From assembly GCA_045639185.1 (NCBI GenBank), contig JAZUCO010000128.1, forward strand, positions 1 to 12,126: a DNA stretch of 12,126 nucleotides, given 5' to 3'. The notes below the pieces were generated by a model that worked only from the letters and a program-made list of their open reading frames with translations, did no database searches and was not told the origin of the DNA. The translations under genes and the position numbers were made by a program. Shown here one piece after another: positions 1 through 6,836 of this stretch; the first letter of the stretch is position 1; every line of letters starts with the position of its first letter. This DNA is from UBA1081 sp045639185 (GTDB lineage Bacteria; Bacillota; Clostridia; Oscillospirales; Acutalibacteraceae).

Positions 1-12
1 ATATTCCAAGAG

Positions 13-46
13 AAAAACGGAGCTTACGGTGTTGCGTATGCTCCGT
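13..46 (-). terminator. Intrinsic terminator of the six-hairpin-glycosidase-like gene
   Basis: On the minus strand, 8 bases after the stop codon, ACGGAGC pairs with GCTCCGT (plus positions 40-46 and 17-23). An A/A mismatch follows, then TACG/CGTA closing a 6-base loop (29-34). The RNA then runs into a U tract (plus-strand A13-A17). This is a standard rho-independent terminator placed right after the gene, so that gene is probably transcribed alone. Confidence 0.85.
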
Positions 47-54
47 TATGCGTT

Positions 55-1221
55 TTATTGAGCTTTTGAAAGAATTTCGTAAATACCGAGTGAAACTCTT
101 GCTGCATCACCGCTGTAAAGAGGATATTTGTGATCACCGAACTTTTCGTTGTATGCGTTTACATATGTGACAATGCGATCTTTGTCATTCATTTTTGCTG
201 CGGCCATAACAATTGAACCCCAGCAGAATTCGCTGTTGAAATTGAGGTGCTCCCAATCGTGGTTTTCGCAGAAATTTTCATAAAGATTTTTTGCTCTCTG
301 AGATTCGGGAGAGATAACTTCGCAGCTGATAGCAAAGAGCTGAGATGTTGCGCTGGGATAAAATGTTGACCAACTGAATTCAGCTGCAACAGTTCCTGTC
401 TGAGTGAGAGCTGTTTCATAATATCCGCCGTAGTAGTTCCACATTTTTCTGTCAATTGTCTTGCTTACTGTTGAAGCAGTTGATTTGCAGAAATCAAGAG
501 TGCTGTTATATGAACTGTCTGCGGGGCAGATAACTCTTTCAAAAAGTTCTGCGGCATTCAAAGCTCCTTCGTAAACTTCGCTGTTATCCATAAGAAACTT
601 GATTTTGTAATCGGGGCAAGCAAATGCAAGACCGTTGTGCATTGTTGCTGTCATAGCGTTGATAACACGTTTGATATCTGCTCTTTTTGAGATGATATAT
701 TCTGAATCGCCTGTAAGTTTTTCGTACTTGTTAAGCACTGTAAGGAACAATGCAGCGTATGAGTCGTTTGAGTCATATTTTCTGGGATGCATTCTTTCTG
801 CAGTAACAACACCGTTTTCAACAGTGATGATCTGGTCATAAATTGTGCCGTCAACACCTGCATAGTCTGTTTTTGATGTGTTGAGGTGTGCAAAATGCCA
901 TTCAATATAAGCTTTTACATTGTCTGCATATTTCTCTGCATTGTCAAGAAGTGCAAGAGCAGCATAGCAGGAGAAATAGGGGTTGACAGTAAGCTCTGCG
1001 TTTGCATTGTATGTCATGGGGATAGCACCGTTATCAAGCTGAAGAGCTGCGATATATGCTGTTTCTGTTTCAAATGCAGTTTCAAGAAGAACTCTTTCTT
1101 CTTCTGTCAGAACAACTTCGGGAAGGGGTGAAGTTTCAAGGTCAGGACTTTCAAAGGGGATTCCGAAGAAAGTAAGGAATGAATAGAATAACGCCATAAA
1201 GAATGAAGTGATAGATGTCAT
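55..1221 (-). CDS. Six-hairpin-glycosidase-like protein with hydrophobic N-terminus
   Basis: A 388-residue protein starting at ATG 1219-1221 behind a near-perfect AAAGGAGGA ribosome site (1231-1239). Residues 3-23 form a hydrophobic, Phe-rich segment with no Lys or Arg before it, followed by an acidic, Pro-rich linker (24-40). The rest looks like an all-helical (alpha/alpha) toroid. Aromatic- and acid-rich clusters resemble six-hairpin glycosidases: LDNGAIPMTY (62-71), VNPYFSCYAALALL (79-92), GTIYDQ (125-130) and KYDSNDSYAALF (148-159). Asp150 and Asp153 are possible catalytic acids. The assignment is fold-level only; no specific GH family or substrate can be named, and an epimerase-type toroid is an alternative. 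The hydrophobic segment may be an atypical signal/anchor or a membrane-associating helix. It diverges from the acetyltransferase/mannosidase operon and has its own promoter and terminator. Confidence 0.72.
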   Translation of the reverse strand: MTSITSFFMALFYSFLTFFGIPFESPDLETSPLPEVVLTEEERVLLETAFETETAYIAALQLDNGAIPMTYNANAELTVNPYFSCYAALALLDNAEKYADNVKAYIEWHFAHLNTSKTDYAGVDGTIYDQIITVENGVVTAERMHPRKYDSNDSYAALFLTVLNKYEKLTGDSEYIISKRADIKRVINAMTATMHNGLAFACPDYKIKFLMDNSEVYEGALNAAELFERVICPADSSYNSTLDFCKSTASTVSKTIDRKMWNYYGGYYETALTQTGTVAAEFSWSTFYPSATSQLFAISCEVISPESQRAKNLYENFCENHDWEHLNFNSEFCWGSIVMAAAKMNDKDRIVTYVNAYNEKFGDHKYPLYSGDAARVSLGIYEILSKAQ

Positions 1222-1251
1222 AAAAAATAATCCTCCTTTATTTATAAAAAT

Positions 1252-1279
1252 ATTATACCATTAATAAATTCAATGTCAA
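1252..1279 (-). promoter_or_regulatory. Promoter of the six-hairpin-glycosidase-like gene (SigA-type, extended -10)
   Basis: On the minus strand: TTGACA (1274-1279), a 16-base spacer, then TATAAT (1252-1257) preceded by TGG, which gives an extended -10 (TGnTATAAT). Both hexamers match the consensus exactly. The ribosome site at 1231-1239 and the ATG at 1221 lie just downstream, so the leader is very short (about 25 bases). It should be a strong housekeeping promoter. Confidence 0.87.
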
Positions 1280-1281
1280 GG

Positions 1282-1310
1282 TTGCTTTCTGCCATCTATA
1301 ATGCTATAAT
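1282..1310 (+). promoter_or_regulatory. Promoter of the acetyltransferase/alpha-mannosidase operon
   Basis: TTGCTT (1282-1287), a 17-base spacer, then TATAAT (1305-1310) with TGC in front, an extended -10. A second TATAAT at 1297-1302 lies just upstream but has no good -35. The -35 box is only 2 bases from the -35 box of the divergent promoter (1274-1279), with CAA-GG-TTG dyad symmetry across the junction. The GGAGG ribosome site of the first gene is at 1332-1336. Confidence 0.82.
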
Positions 1311-1343
1311 CAAAATATATACGTTTCAGACGGAGGAACAGTT

Positions 1344-2498
1344 ATGGAAGTAAGATATCTTGCTACACCCGAAGAAGAAGTAGAGTTTCTGAAAGTGTCA
1401 TCACAGTCGTTTATATGGAAATTTGATGCCGCTGTTGATACAAAAACCGATGCACCCGTACTCGGTGCATTCAGTGACGGCAGAATTATTGCCGGTGCGG
1501 AAATTATGCCTTTTTCAGCAAACTATTGCGGCAATTTTATGAATGTTGTTGTCGCAACGGGAATCTGCTCTGTACCTGAATGCCGCAGAATGGGCGGTGT
1601 AAGGGCTATTTTTGATAAAATAGAAGAAACTGCGGCAGATGAAGGCTGGGTTGCAGGTCTTCTTTTCCCGTTTTCAATTTCATATTATGAAAAGTTCGGT
1701 TATGCAAATCTTGCCCGTATGTTTTCAATAAAAGTTCCTTTTGCAAACCTTACTGCAATTCCCCGCAATACAGATGTTATTCTTTATAAAGATGAACATT
1801 TTGAAGAAATCAGTCAGCTTCACGCAAAGTGTGCCCTTAAGGAAAATCTTATGACTCTTCATAATGACAAAAAGTTTTTCTGCGGAAGTCCTCTTGAAGA
1901 TGCTGATTATACATATTTCCACCGTGACGAAAACGGTGTTGCAGACGGTTATGTTCGTTTTACAGTAAAACGTCCCGAATCAGTTTGTGTAAAAGAACTT
2001 TATTGTCTTACTCCATCTGCACTCAATGCTCTTGTTGGATTTCTCCGTAATTACGACGGCATTACAAAAGAGCTTGTAGTGAAAGACCAGTACACAGGGT
2101 CACCTTTTGCACTTCTTGCAGACAGAATCACAGGCACAACCTATGAGAATGGCAGTGGTGCTGCAGGCAGAATCTATGATATGAAAAAACTTCTTGAACT
2201 CAATAAATATCCCGAAGCTTACGGTCATTTCAGACTTCTCAGCCGTGATAATATGGAGTGCAACAACGGTGTTTTTGATGTTGAGTATCAGCACGGCAAA
2301 GCTGTTGTCACAAAATGTGATGATGGTGATTATGATATTGCTGTCACACCTCCTGCTGCTGCAAAACTTCTTCTTGCAGGTGAGGGGCATAATGCTGATA
2401 CAGCCGCATATATAAACGGTACTGAAATCAAGGGTGATGCTTCCGATTTCTTCAGAGCATTTCCTTATCGCCCCACAAGATTTATAGAAAGTTTCTGA
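1344..2498 (+). CDS. Eis-type GNAT family N-acetyltransferase
   Basis: A 384-residue cytoplasmic enzyme; ATG sits 7 bases after GGAGG (1332-1336). It has the Eis layout: an N-terminal GNAT domain (about 1-130), a second GNAT-like domain, and a C-terminal SCP2-like fold over roughly the last 110 residues. The acetyl-CoA loop is visible as SVPECRRMGGVRAIF (76-90), with the Eis-typical run FPFSISYYEKFGY (108-120) after it. In Mycobacterium tuberculosis Eis a tyrosine (Tyr126) is the general acid and the C-terminal carboxylate (Phe402) the general base. Here the YYEKFGY tyrosines and the terminal Phe384 fit that arrangement. Eis enzymes acetylate amines (lysines, aminoglycosides); the substrate here is unknown. 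It is first in an operon with the alpha-mannosidase, 15 bases upstream of its start, so an amino-sugar or other amine metabolite is possible, but that is inference. Confidence 0.9.
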   Translation: MEVRYLATPEEEVEFLKVSSQSFIWKFDAAVDTKTDAPVLGAFSDGRIIAGAEIMPFSANYCGNFMNVVVATGICSVPECRRMGGVRAIFDKIEETAADEGWVAGLLFPFSISYYEKFGYANLARMFSIKVPFANLTAIPRNTDVILYKDEHFEEISQLHAKCALKENLMTLHNDKKFFCGSPLEDADYTYFHRDENGVADGYVRFTVKRPESVCVKELYCLTPSALNALVGFLRNYDGITKELVVKDQYTGSPFALLADRITGTTYENGSGAAGRIYDMKKLLELNKYPEAYGHFRLLSRDNMECNNGVFDVEYQHGKAVVTKCDDGDYDIAVTPPAAAKLLLAGEGHNADTAAYINGTEIKGDASDFFRAFPYRPTRFIESF

Positions 2499-2499
2499 C

Positions 2500-2504
2500 G
2501 GGAG
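2500..2504 (+). promoter_or_regulatory. Ribosome binding site that fixes the alpha-mannosidase start
   Basis: GGGAG at 2500-2504 directly abuts an in-frame ATG at 2505, leaving no spacing for initiation there. It lies 9 bases before the next in-frame ATG at 2514, which is normal spacing. The likely protein therefore begins MAKNKPE at 2514, three residues shorter than the longest frame. Confidence 0.7.
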
Positions 2505-2513
2505 ATGCTGAAA

Positions 2514-5500
2514 ATGGCAAAGAATAAACCTGAAATTTATACCATAGCCACAGCACATCTGGATACTTCATGGCTCTGGTCTCTTGAACAGACTATAGAT
2601 GAATATATTCCCGATACAATCAGACGTAATTTTGAGTTTTTTGAAAAATATCCGGAATATAAATTTAACTTTGAGGGCAGTTACAGATATGAACTTATCA
2701 AAGAGTATTATCCCGAAGATTACGAGAAGATAAAAAAATACATAAAAGAGGGAAAATGGCACCCCTGCGGAGCCTGCTATGAGAATGGTGATGTAAACAT
2801 TCCGTCACCCGAAGCACTTATAAGAAATATCCTTTACGGTAACGGATTTTTCAGAAAAGAATTCGGCACAGAGTCAAACGATATCTTTTTACCTGACTGT
2901 TTCGGTTTCGGCAGAGCATTGCCCTCTGTTGCAGCACATTGCGGTCTGACAGGTTTCTCAACAGGCAAACTTTTCTGGGGAAGCAGTGTGCCTATTCCTT
3001 TTGATACCGGCAAATGGACAGGTCCCGACGGTAAGTGTGTCTGGGCTGCACTTATGCCTTTCTCTTACACAACTGCTTTCAAAAAAATGAGCAAGTCAGA
3101 AAGAATTCTTAATAAAATTTCAGATAACAGAAAGAAGAATCTGCCCGAGTTTACTTTTGCTTACCACGGTATAGGTGACAGAGGCGGTGCGCCTCACAAA
3201 ACATCTGTCAGAAATGTTGTTTCCTCACAGAGAAATAACGAAACTGCAGAAACGAAAGTTTATTCATCAACCACAAAAGAATATTTTGATATGCTTGAAA
3301 GCAGAAGTGATGACGAGAAAAACGCAATGCCCGTTTTTGACGGTGAATTTCTTCTTACAGCTCACGGTACAGGCAGTTATACTTCAAGAAACGTCACAAA
3401 AAGATGGAACAAAAGAAGTGAACTTCTTGCAGATGCGGCAGAAAGATTTGCTTCTGCGGCTTTCGCATGCGGTCTTGTTGATTATCCTCAGTACGGTTTT
3501 GATGAAGCGTGGAAAAAGGTCATTGCACATCATTTCCACGACGATATAACGGGCACATCATTTGAAGAATGCTATAAACGCAACCATAATGACTATGTTC
3601 AGGCAATGAACACTTTCTCTGCTGAATATACTGCAGCCTGCAAAGCTCTTTCTTCACAGCTTGATACATCATTTGCAGAGGGTATTCCCGTTGTTGTGTC
3701 AAATCCCGTACAGACTTCAGGTACAAGAAAAGATGCTGTAAAGGTAACAGTTGAAAGCTCATCTACAGACTTTGCAGTTTTTGACAAAAACGGAAACGAA
3801 GTGCCCTCGCAGACCAGAATTATATCTCAGGGGAAAGCGGAAATTACTTTTATTGCAAATGTTGATTCCTGCGGTCTCGCTGTTTATGATGTGAGAGAAT
3901 GTGCAGAGAAAAATAAAATATTCACAGGTCTCAGCGTTACGGCAGACACACTTCAGAATAAATATCTTTGTGTCAGAATTGATAAAAACGGTGATATCTC
4001 ATCTGTTTATGATAAAACACTCAGCAGAGAGCTTCTTAAAAAGCCGATAAGACTTGCCGTACTCAACAATACTCACAGTTTTGACTGGCCTGCATGGGAA
4101 GTCAAATATGGTGACCTTACAGAAAAGCCCTATATGTATGCGGAAAAACCGCATATTGAAATTATTGATAACGGTGATGCATTGTGCTCTCTTGAAATTA
4201 TCAGGACGGCAGGGAAGTCAGAATTCAGACAGGTAGTTTCCCTCGGCTGTGATAGCAGATTTGTTTCTGTTTACAACGAAACAGACTGGCGTGAAGAAGC
4301 ATCACTTCTCAAAGCGGAATTCAGTTTTACTGCAGAAAATGATGTTGCAGCCTATGACATCGGCACCGGCTCAGCAAAGCGAAAGACAAATACTGAGAGC
4401 CTTTATGAAGTCCCTGCACAGAAATGGGCAGATATAACTGATGAAAAAGGTGAATTCGGTGTCGCTGTTTTCAGCGATTCCAGACAAGGCTGGGATAAAC
4501 CCGATAAATCAACACTTCGTCTCACAGTAGCACATACTCCGATGGCAAATTACCGATGGGAATGCTCTCAGCATATTATGGATATGGGGCTTAACCGCTA
4601 TTCATTTGCAATTATGGGACATTGCGGAGAGGCTTACGATGTTTCTGCGTATGCAGACAGTTTTTGTCAGCCTATGCATACATTCATTGCCGAAAAACAC
4701 GATGGAAAACTCGGCAGAGACTATTCTTTTGTAAAACTCAGCAATGATAAAGTCAGAATCACAGCCGTTAAAAAAGCTCAGGATTCAGACAGAATCATTT
4801 TCCGTGTTGCAGAATGCTCAGGCAGTGATATAAACGGTGTTGAAGCTGTTTTTTCATCACCTGTAAAGGAAATTTTTGAGGTGCGCGGTGACGAAACAGT
4901 TATCGGCAGAATTCATACAGACAAAAACAGAATCTGTTTTGATATAGGTCATAACGGCATCAGAAGTTTTGCTGTTGAATTTGAAAAATCTGAAAAAGCC
5001 GATAAAAACACAGAAGTTGTTGCGCTCAATTACAATGCGGCAGGTATTACTGCAGACAGCGAAAGACATCTCTCTGACCTTAAAGACGGAATTTCTCTTC
5101 CCCGAGAAATTATGCCTTGCAATCTGATTTATGCAGGCATTGATTACAGTTTTTCAGATAATGCAAAGAATTGCATTGTCTGTGACGGCAGAGAAATAAT
5201 CGTTGGCAACGGTTTTGACAGCCTACATCTGCTTGCGGCTTCACTTGATGGCGACAGAAATGTCCGTTTTGAGTGCGGTAATAAGTCAGTTTATGCAGAG
5301 ATTCCCGATTGCTTTGAAGAGCTCGGTCATTGGGATCTTATGAGAAGCGGAGAAACAGGTTATATCAAACCTGTCTGTCAGGCTCTTACATTGTCGCATA
5401 CTCACAGTAAAAAAGGCAATCTTACGGCAAAACAGTTTTATGTTTTTGATGTGAAAATAAATCTTGAGGGTGCGTCATCGATAAAACTTCCCGAAGATAA

Positions 5501-5816
5501 AAACATTGTCATCTTTGCCGCAACAGCAGTAAAGAATGACACGGTATTTATAAAAGGTGATGAACATTTCGATTCACTTGAAAAGCGTGAATTCGATTAT
5601 GAATTTTCACCATATGCCGTAAAGCTTATGAATCCCAATAAGCTTGAAAAAGTGCTTGATAAATTTATTGACAGAACATTCACTATAAGCATAAAAGCAG
5701 GTGAGTTCTATAATAAATATGCGGTAAACGAGCTTTATCATATTCTCAGAAATCTTTGCAATAAAGCAAGATACAAAAAGAATGTCGGTGCGCTTCTTCA
5801 GAGCCGCAAAAAGTAA
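2514..5816 (+). CDS. GH38 family alpha-mannosidase (cytoplasmic, about 1100 residues)
   Basis: A retaining alpha-mannosidase that removes alpha-linked mannose using zinc. The GH38 catalytic signatures are all present. AHLDTSWLW (14-22) supplies zinc ligands His15 and Asp17. ACYENGDVNIPSPE follows (87-100). LPDCFGFG (126-133) holds Asp128, the nucleophile and zinc ligand. YHGIGDRGGAP (218-228) and GEFLLTAHGTGSYTSR (277-292) line the active site, and HHFHDDITGTS (339-349) gives zinc ligand His342. The mid-domain helices follow, then the beta-sandwich C-terminal half. A further module from about residue 836 to 1030 contains the LTLSHTHSKKGN and LPEDKNIVIFAAT runs seen in large bacterial GH38 enzymes. 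The last 70 residues are helical and basic. There is no signal peptide, so it should act on imported mannosides. An upstream in-frame ATG at 2505 is less likely because its ribosome site would touch the start codon. Confidence 0.95.
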   Translation: MAKNKPEIYTIATAHLDTSWLWSLEQTIDEYIPDTIRRNFEFFEKYPEYKFNFEGSYRYELIKEYYPEDYEKIKKYIKEGKWHPCGACYENGDVNIPSPEALIRNILYGNGFFRKEFGTESNDIFLPDCFGFGRALPSVAAHCGLTGFSTGKLFWGSSVPIPFDTGKWTGPDGKCVWAALMPFSYTTAFKKMSKSERILNKISDNRKKNLPEFTFAYHGIGDRGGAPHKTSVRNVVSSQRNNETAETKVYSSTTKEYFDMLESRSDDEKNAMPVFDGEFLLTAHGTGSYTSRNVTKRWNKRSELLADAAERFASAAFACGLVDYPQYGFDEAWKKVIAHHFHDDITGTSFEECYKRNHNDYVQAMNTFSAEYTAACKALSSQLDTSFAEGIPVVVSNPVQTSGTRKDAVKVTVESSSTDFAVFDKNGNEVPSQTRIISQGKAEITFIANVDSCGLAVYDVRECAEKNKIFTGLSVTADTLQNKYLCVRIDKNGDISSVYDKTLSRELLKKPIRLAVLNNTHSFDWPAWEVKYGDLTEKPYMYAEKPHIEIIDNGDALCSLEIIRTAGKSEFRQVVSLGCDSRFVSVYNETDWREEASLLKAEFSFTAENDVAAYDIGTGSAKRKTNTESLYEVPAQKWADITDEKGEFGVAVFSDSRQGWDKPDKSTLRLTVAHTPMANYRWECSQHIMDMGLNRYSFAIMGHCGEAYDVSAYADSFCQPMHTFIAEKHDGKLGRDYSFVKLSNDKVRITAVKKAQDSDRIIFRVAECSGSDINGVEAVFSSPVKEIFEVRGDETVIGRIHTDKNRICFDIGHNGIRSFAVEFEKSEKADKNTEVVALNYNAAGITADSERHLSDLKDGISLPREIMPCNLIYAGIDYSFSDNAKNCIVCDGREIIVGNGFDSLHLLAASLDGDRNVRFECGNKSVYAEIPDCFEELGHWDLMRSGETGYIKPVCQALTLSHTHSKKGNLTAKQFYVFDVKINLEGASSIKLPEDKNIVIFAATAVKNDTVFIKGDEHFDSLEKREFDYEFSPYAVKLMNPNKLEKVLDKFIDRTFTISIKAGEFYNKYAVNELYHILRNLCNKARYKKNVGALLQSRKK

Positions 5817-5828
5817 ATAGCCACAATC

Positions 5829-5863
5829 AATCCGATGCAGAATTTTCTGTGTCGGATTTTTTT
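5829..5863 (+). terminator. Terminator of the acetyltransferase/mannosidase operon
   Basis: A 13-bp stem (5829-5841 with 5846-5858) includes two G-T wobbles, carries a 4-base loop ATTT and runs into seven T residues (5857-5863). It begins 12 bases after the mannosidase stop codon. It is a clear intrinsic terminator. Confidence 0.93.
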
Positions 5864-5865
5864 AC

Positions 5866-5901
5866 AAAAAAAACAGCCGGATGCATTTTAACATCCGACT
5901 G
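5866..5901 (-). terminator. Terminator of the ceramidase-like/transporter/phosphoesterase operon
   Basis: On the minus strand CAGTCGGATG (plus 5892-5901) pairs with CATCCGGCTG (plus 5874-5883), with one G-T wobble and an 8-base loop (5884-5891), then eight U residues (plus-strand A5866-A5873). It starts 15 bases past the phosphoesterase stop codon and faces the plus-strand terminator only two bases away. Confidence 0.93.
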
Positions 5902-5916
5902 CATATGGATTTTTAA

Positions 5917-6819
5917 TTACAGATCATAAGTGTAAACAAGCTCTTCGAGCCATTCGCCAGTGATGAAGTTTCTTGCTCTTACAACAATTTCGGTTTCATA
6001 TACTTCAATAACAATGCCGTCACCCGGTGCATAGTCTGTAGTTTCTGTTGAGCGGGGGAGGTTGATAAGGTCAACACCGTTCCACTGTGAGAAATTGTCT
6101 GCACCCATTTCATTGTGGTAATGACCGTAAACAAAAAGGTCTGCATCGTATTCATTGAGAAGACCTGCAAGTCTTGAGCCTGTTTCGTTGTTATAGAAAA
6201 GGGGGAAATGGTTGAATACAAGCACGGGAGCATCGGCAGCCTGAGCTTCCTGAAGCACATCTTCAAGCCATGTGAACTGCTCTTCACTCATAATGAATTC
6301 CCATGTTGTGGGATCTTCTGAAATGAGAGAAATTATATAAACACCGTTTACAACTCTGTAGAAATAGCCTTTGCCGAGGTCTTCATTAAAGAAGATTTTG
6401 TTATTCTGAAGGTAATTGTCGAGAAGTGCGTTGTAGTCACCTTCTGTATTGCCGAGGTCGTGGTTACCTGCAATAACAAAGTTGTTTTTTGAGGGTTTTA
6501 CAGCCTTTACAGCTGTATAGAAGAAGAAATTCTCAAGATCCTGACCGTTCATAACATTGTCGCCTGTGTAAACGACAGCATCAACGGTTTCACCTGCTTT
6601 GATACCGTTAAGAAGCTTTGAAAGATTGTCATAGCTTTCAGGATTGTTTGTTTCAACGTGAATATCTGAAACTGCAACAATGCTTGCCACAAGTTCATCG
6701 GGGTTAACGGGTTCATATGCGGTGCTGACATTACCTGCAGTAGGGAATATCATACCAATAAGAATCATAATTGTTGCAAAAAGGTCTTTAAGATAAGTGA
6801 TGACAGTTGTAATATCCAT
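5917..6819 (-). CDS. Calcineurin-like metallophosphoesterase with hydrophobic N-terminus
   Basis: A 300-residue binuclear-metal phosphoesterase. All five metal motifs are in order: SDIH (51-54; Asp52, His54), TGDNV (85-89; Asp87), AGNHD (117-121; Asn119, His120), FNHFP (202-206; His204) and YGHYH (231-235; His233, His235). This is a complete, probably active catalytic set. The family hydrolyses phosphomono- or phosphodiesters (nucleotides, cyclic nucleotides, phospholipid headgroups); the substrate cannot be read from sequence. Residues 5-26 form a hydrophobic to amphipathic stretch (with Lys11 and Asp12) ending GMIFP, then a polar linker. It may be a signal/anchor, but the n-region lacks positive charge. 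It is last in the four-gene operon, 17 bases after the symporter, with ribosome site GAGGT 6 bases from the ATG. Export is uncertain. Confidence 0.92.
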   Translation of the reverse strand: MDITTVITYLKDLFATIMILIGMIFPTAGNVSTAYEPVNPDELVASIVAVSDIHVETNNPESYDNLSKLLNGIKAGETVDAVVYTGDNVMNGQDLENFFFYTAVKAVKPSKNNFVIAGNHDLGNTEGDYNALLDNYLQNNKIFFNEDLGKGYFYRVVNGVYIISLISEDPTTWEFIMSEEQFTWLEDVLQEAQAADAPVLVFNHFPLFYNNETGSRLAGLLNEYDADLFVYGHYHNEMGADNFSQWNGVDLINLPRSTETTDYAPGDGIVIEVYETEIVVRARNFITGEWLEELVYTYDL

Positions 6820-6836
6820 ATTGATACCTCATTCTT

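Noticed and set aside
1297..1302. First of two TATAAT boxes on the plus strand as the main -10 of the acetyltransferase operon
   Set aside because: The position 16-18 bases upstream has no TTGACA-like box and there is no TG extension. The second box at 1305-1310 has both.
2505..2513. Upstream ATG (2505) as the mannosidase start
   Set aside because: The GGGAG ribosome site would touch the start codon. ATG 2514 has normal spacing and places HLD at residues 15-17.
2100..2558. A 152-codon open frame on the minus strand
   Set aside because: It lies antisense to the acetyltransferase and mannosidase genes, has no ribosome site, and its Cys/Ile-rich translation resembles no family. It is a by-product of codon bias on the other strand.
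3175..3549. A 124-codon plus-strand frame inside the mannosidase gene
   Set aside because: It is wholly inside the GH38 reading frame in another phase, where the GH38 frame carries conserved active-site motifs. There is no initiation signal.
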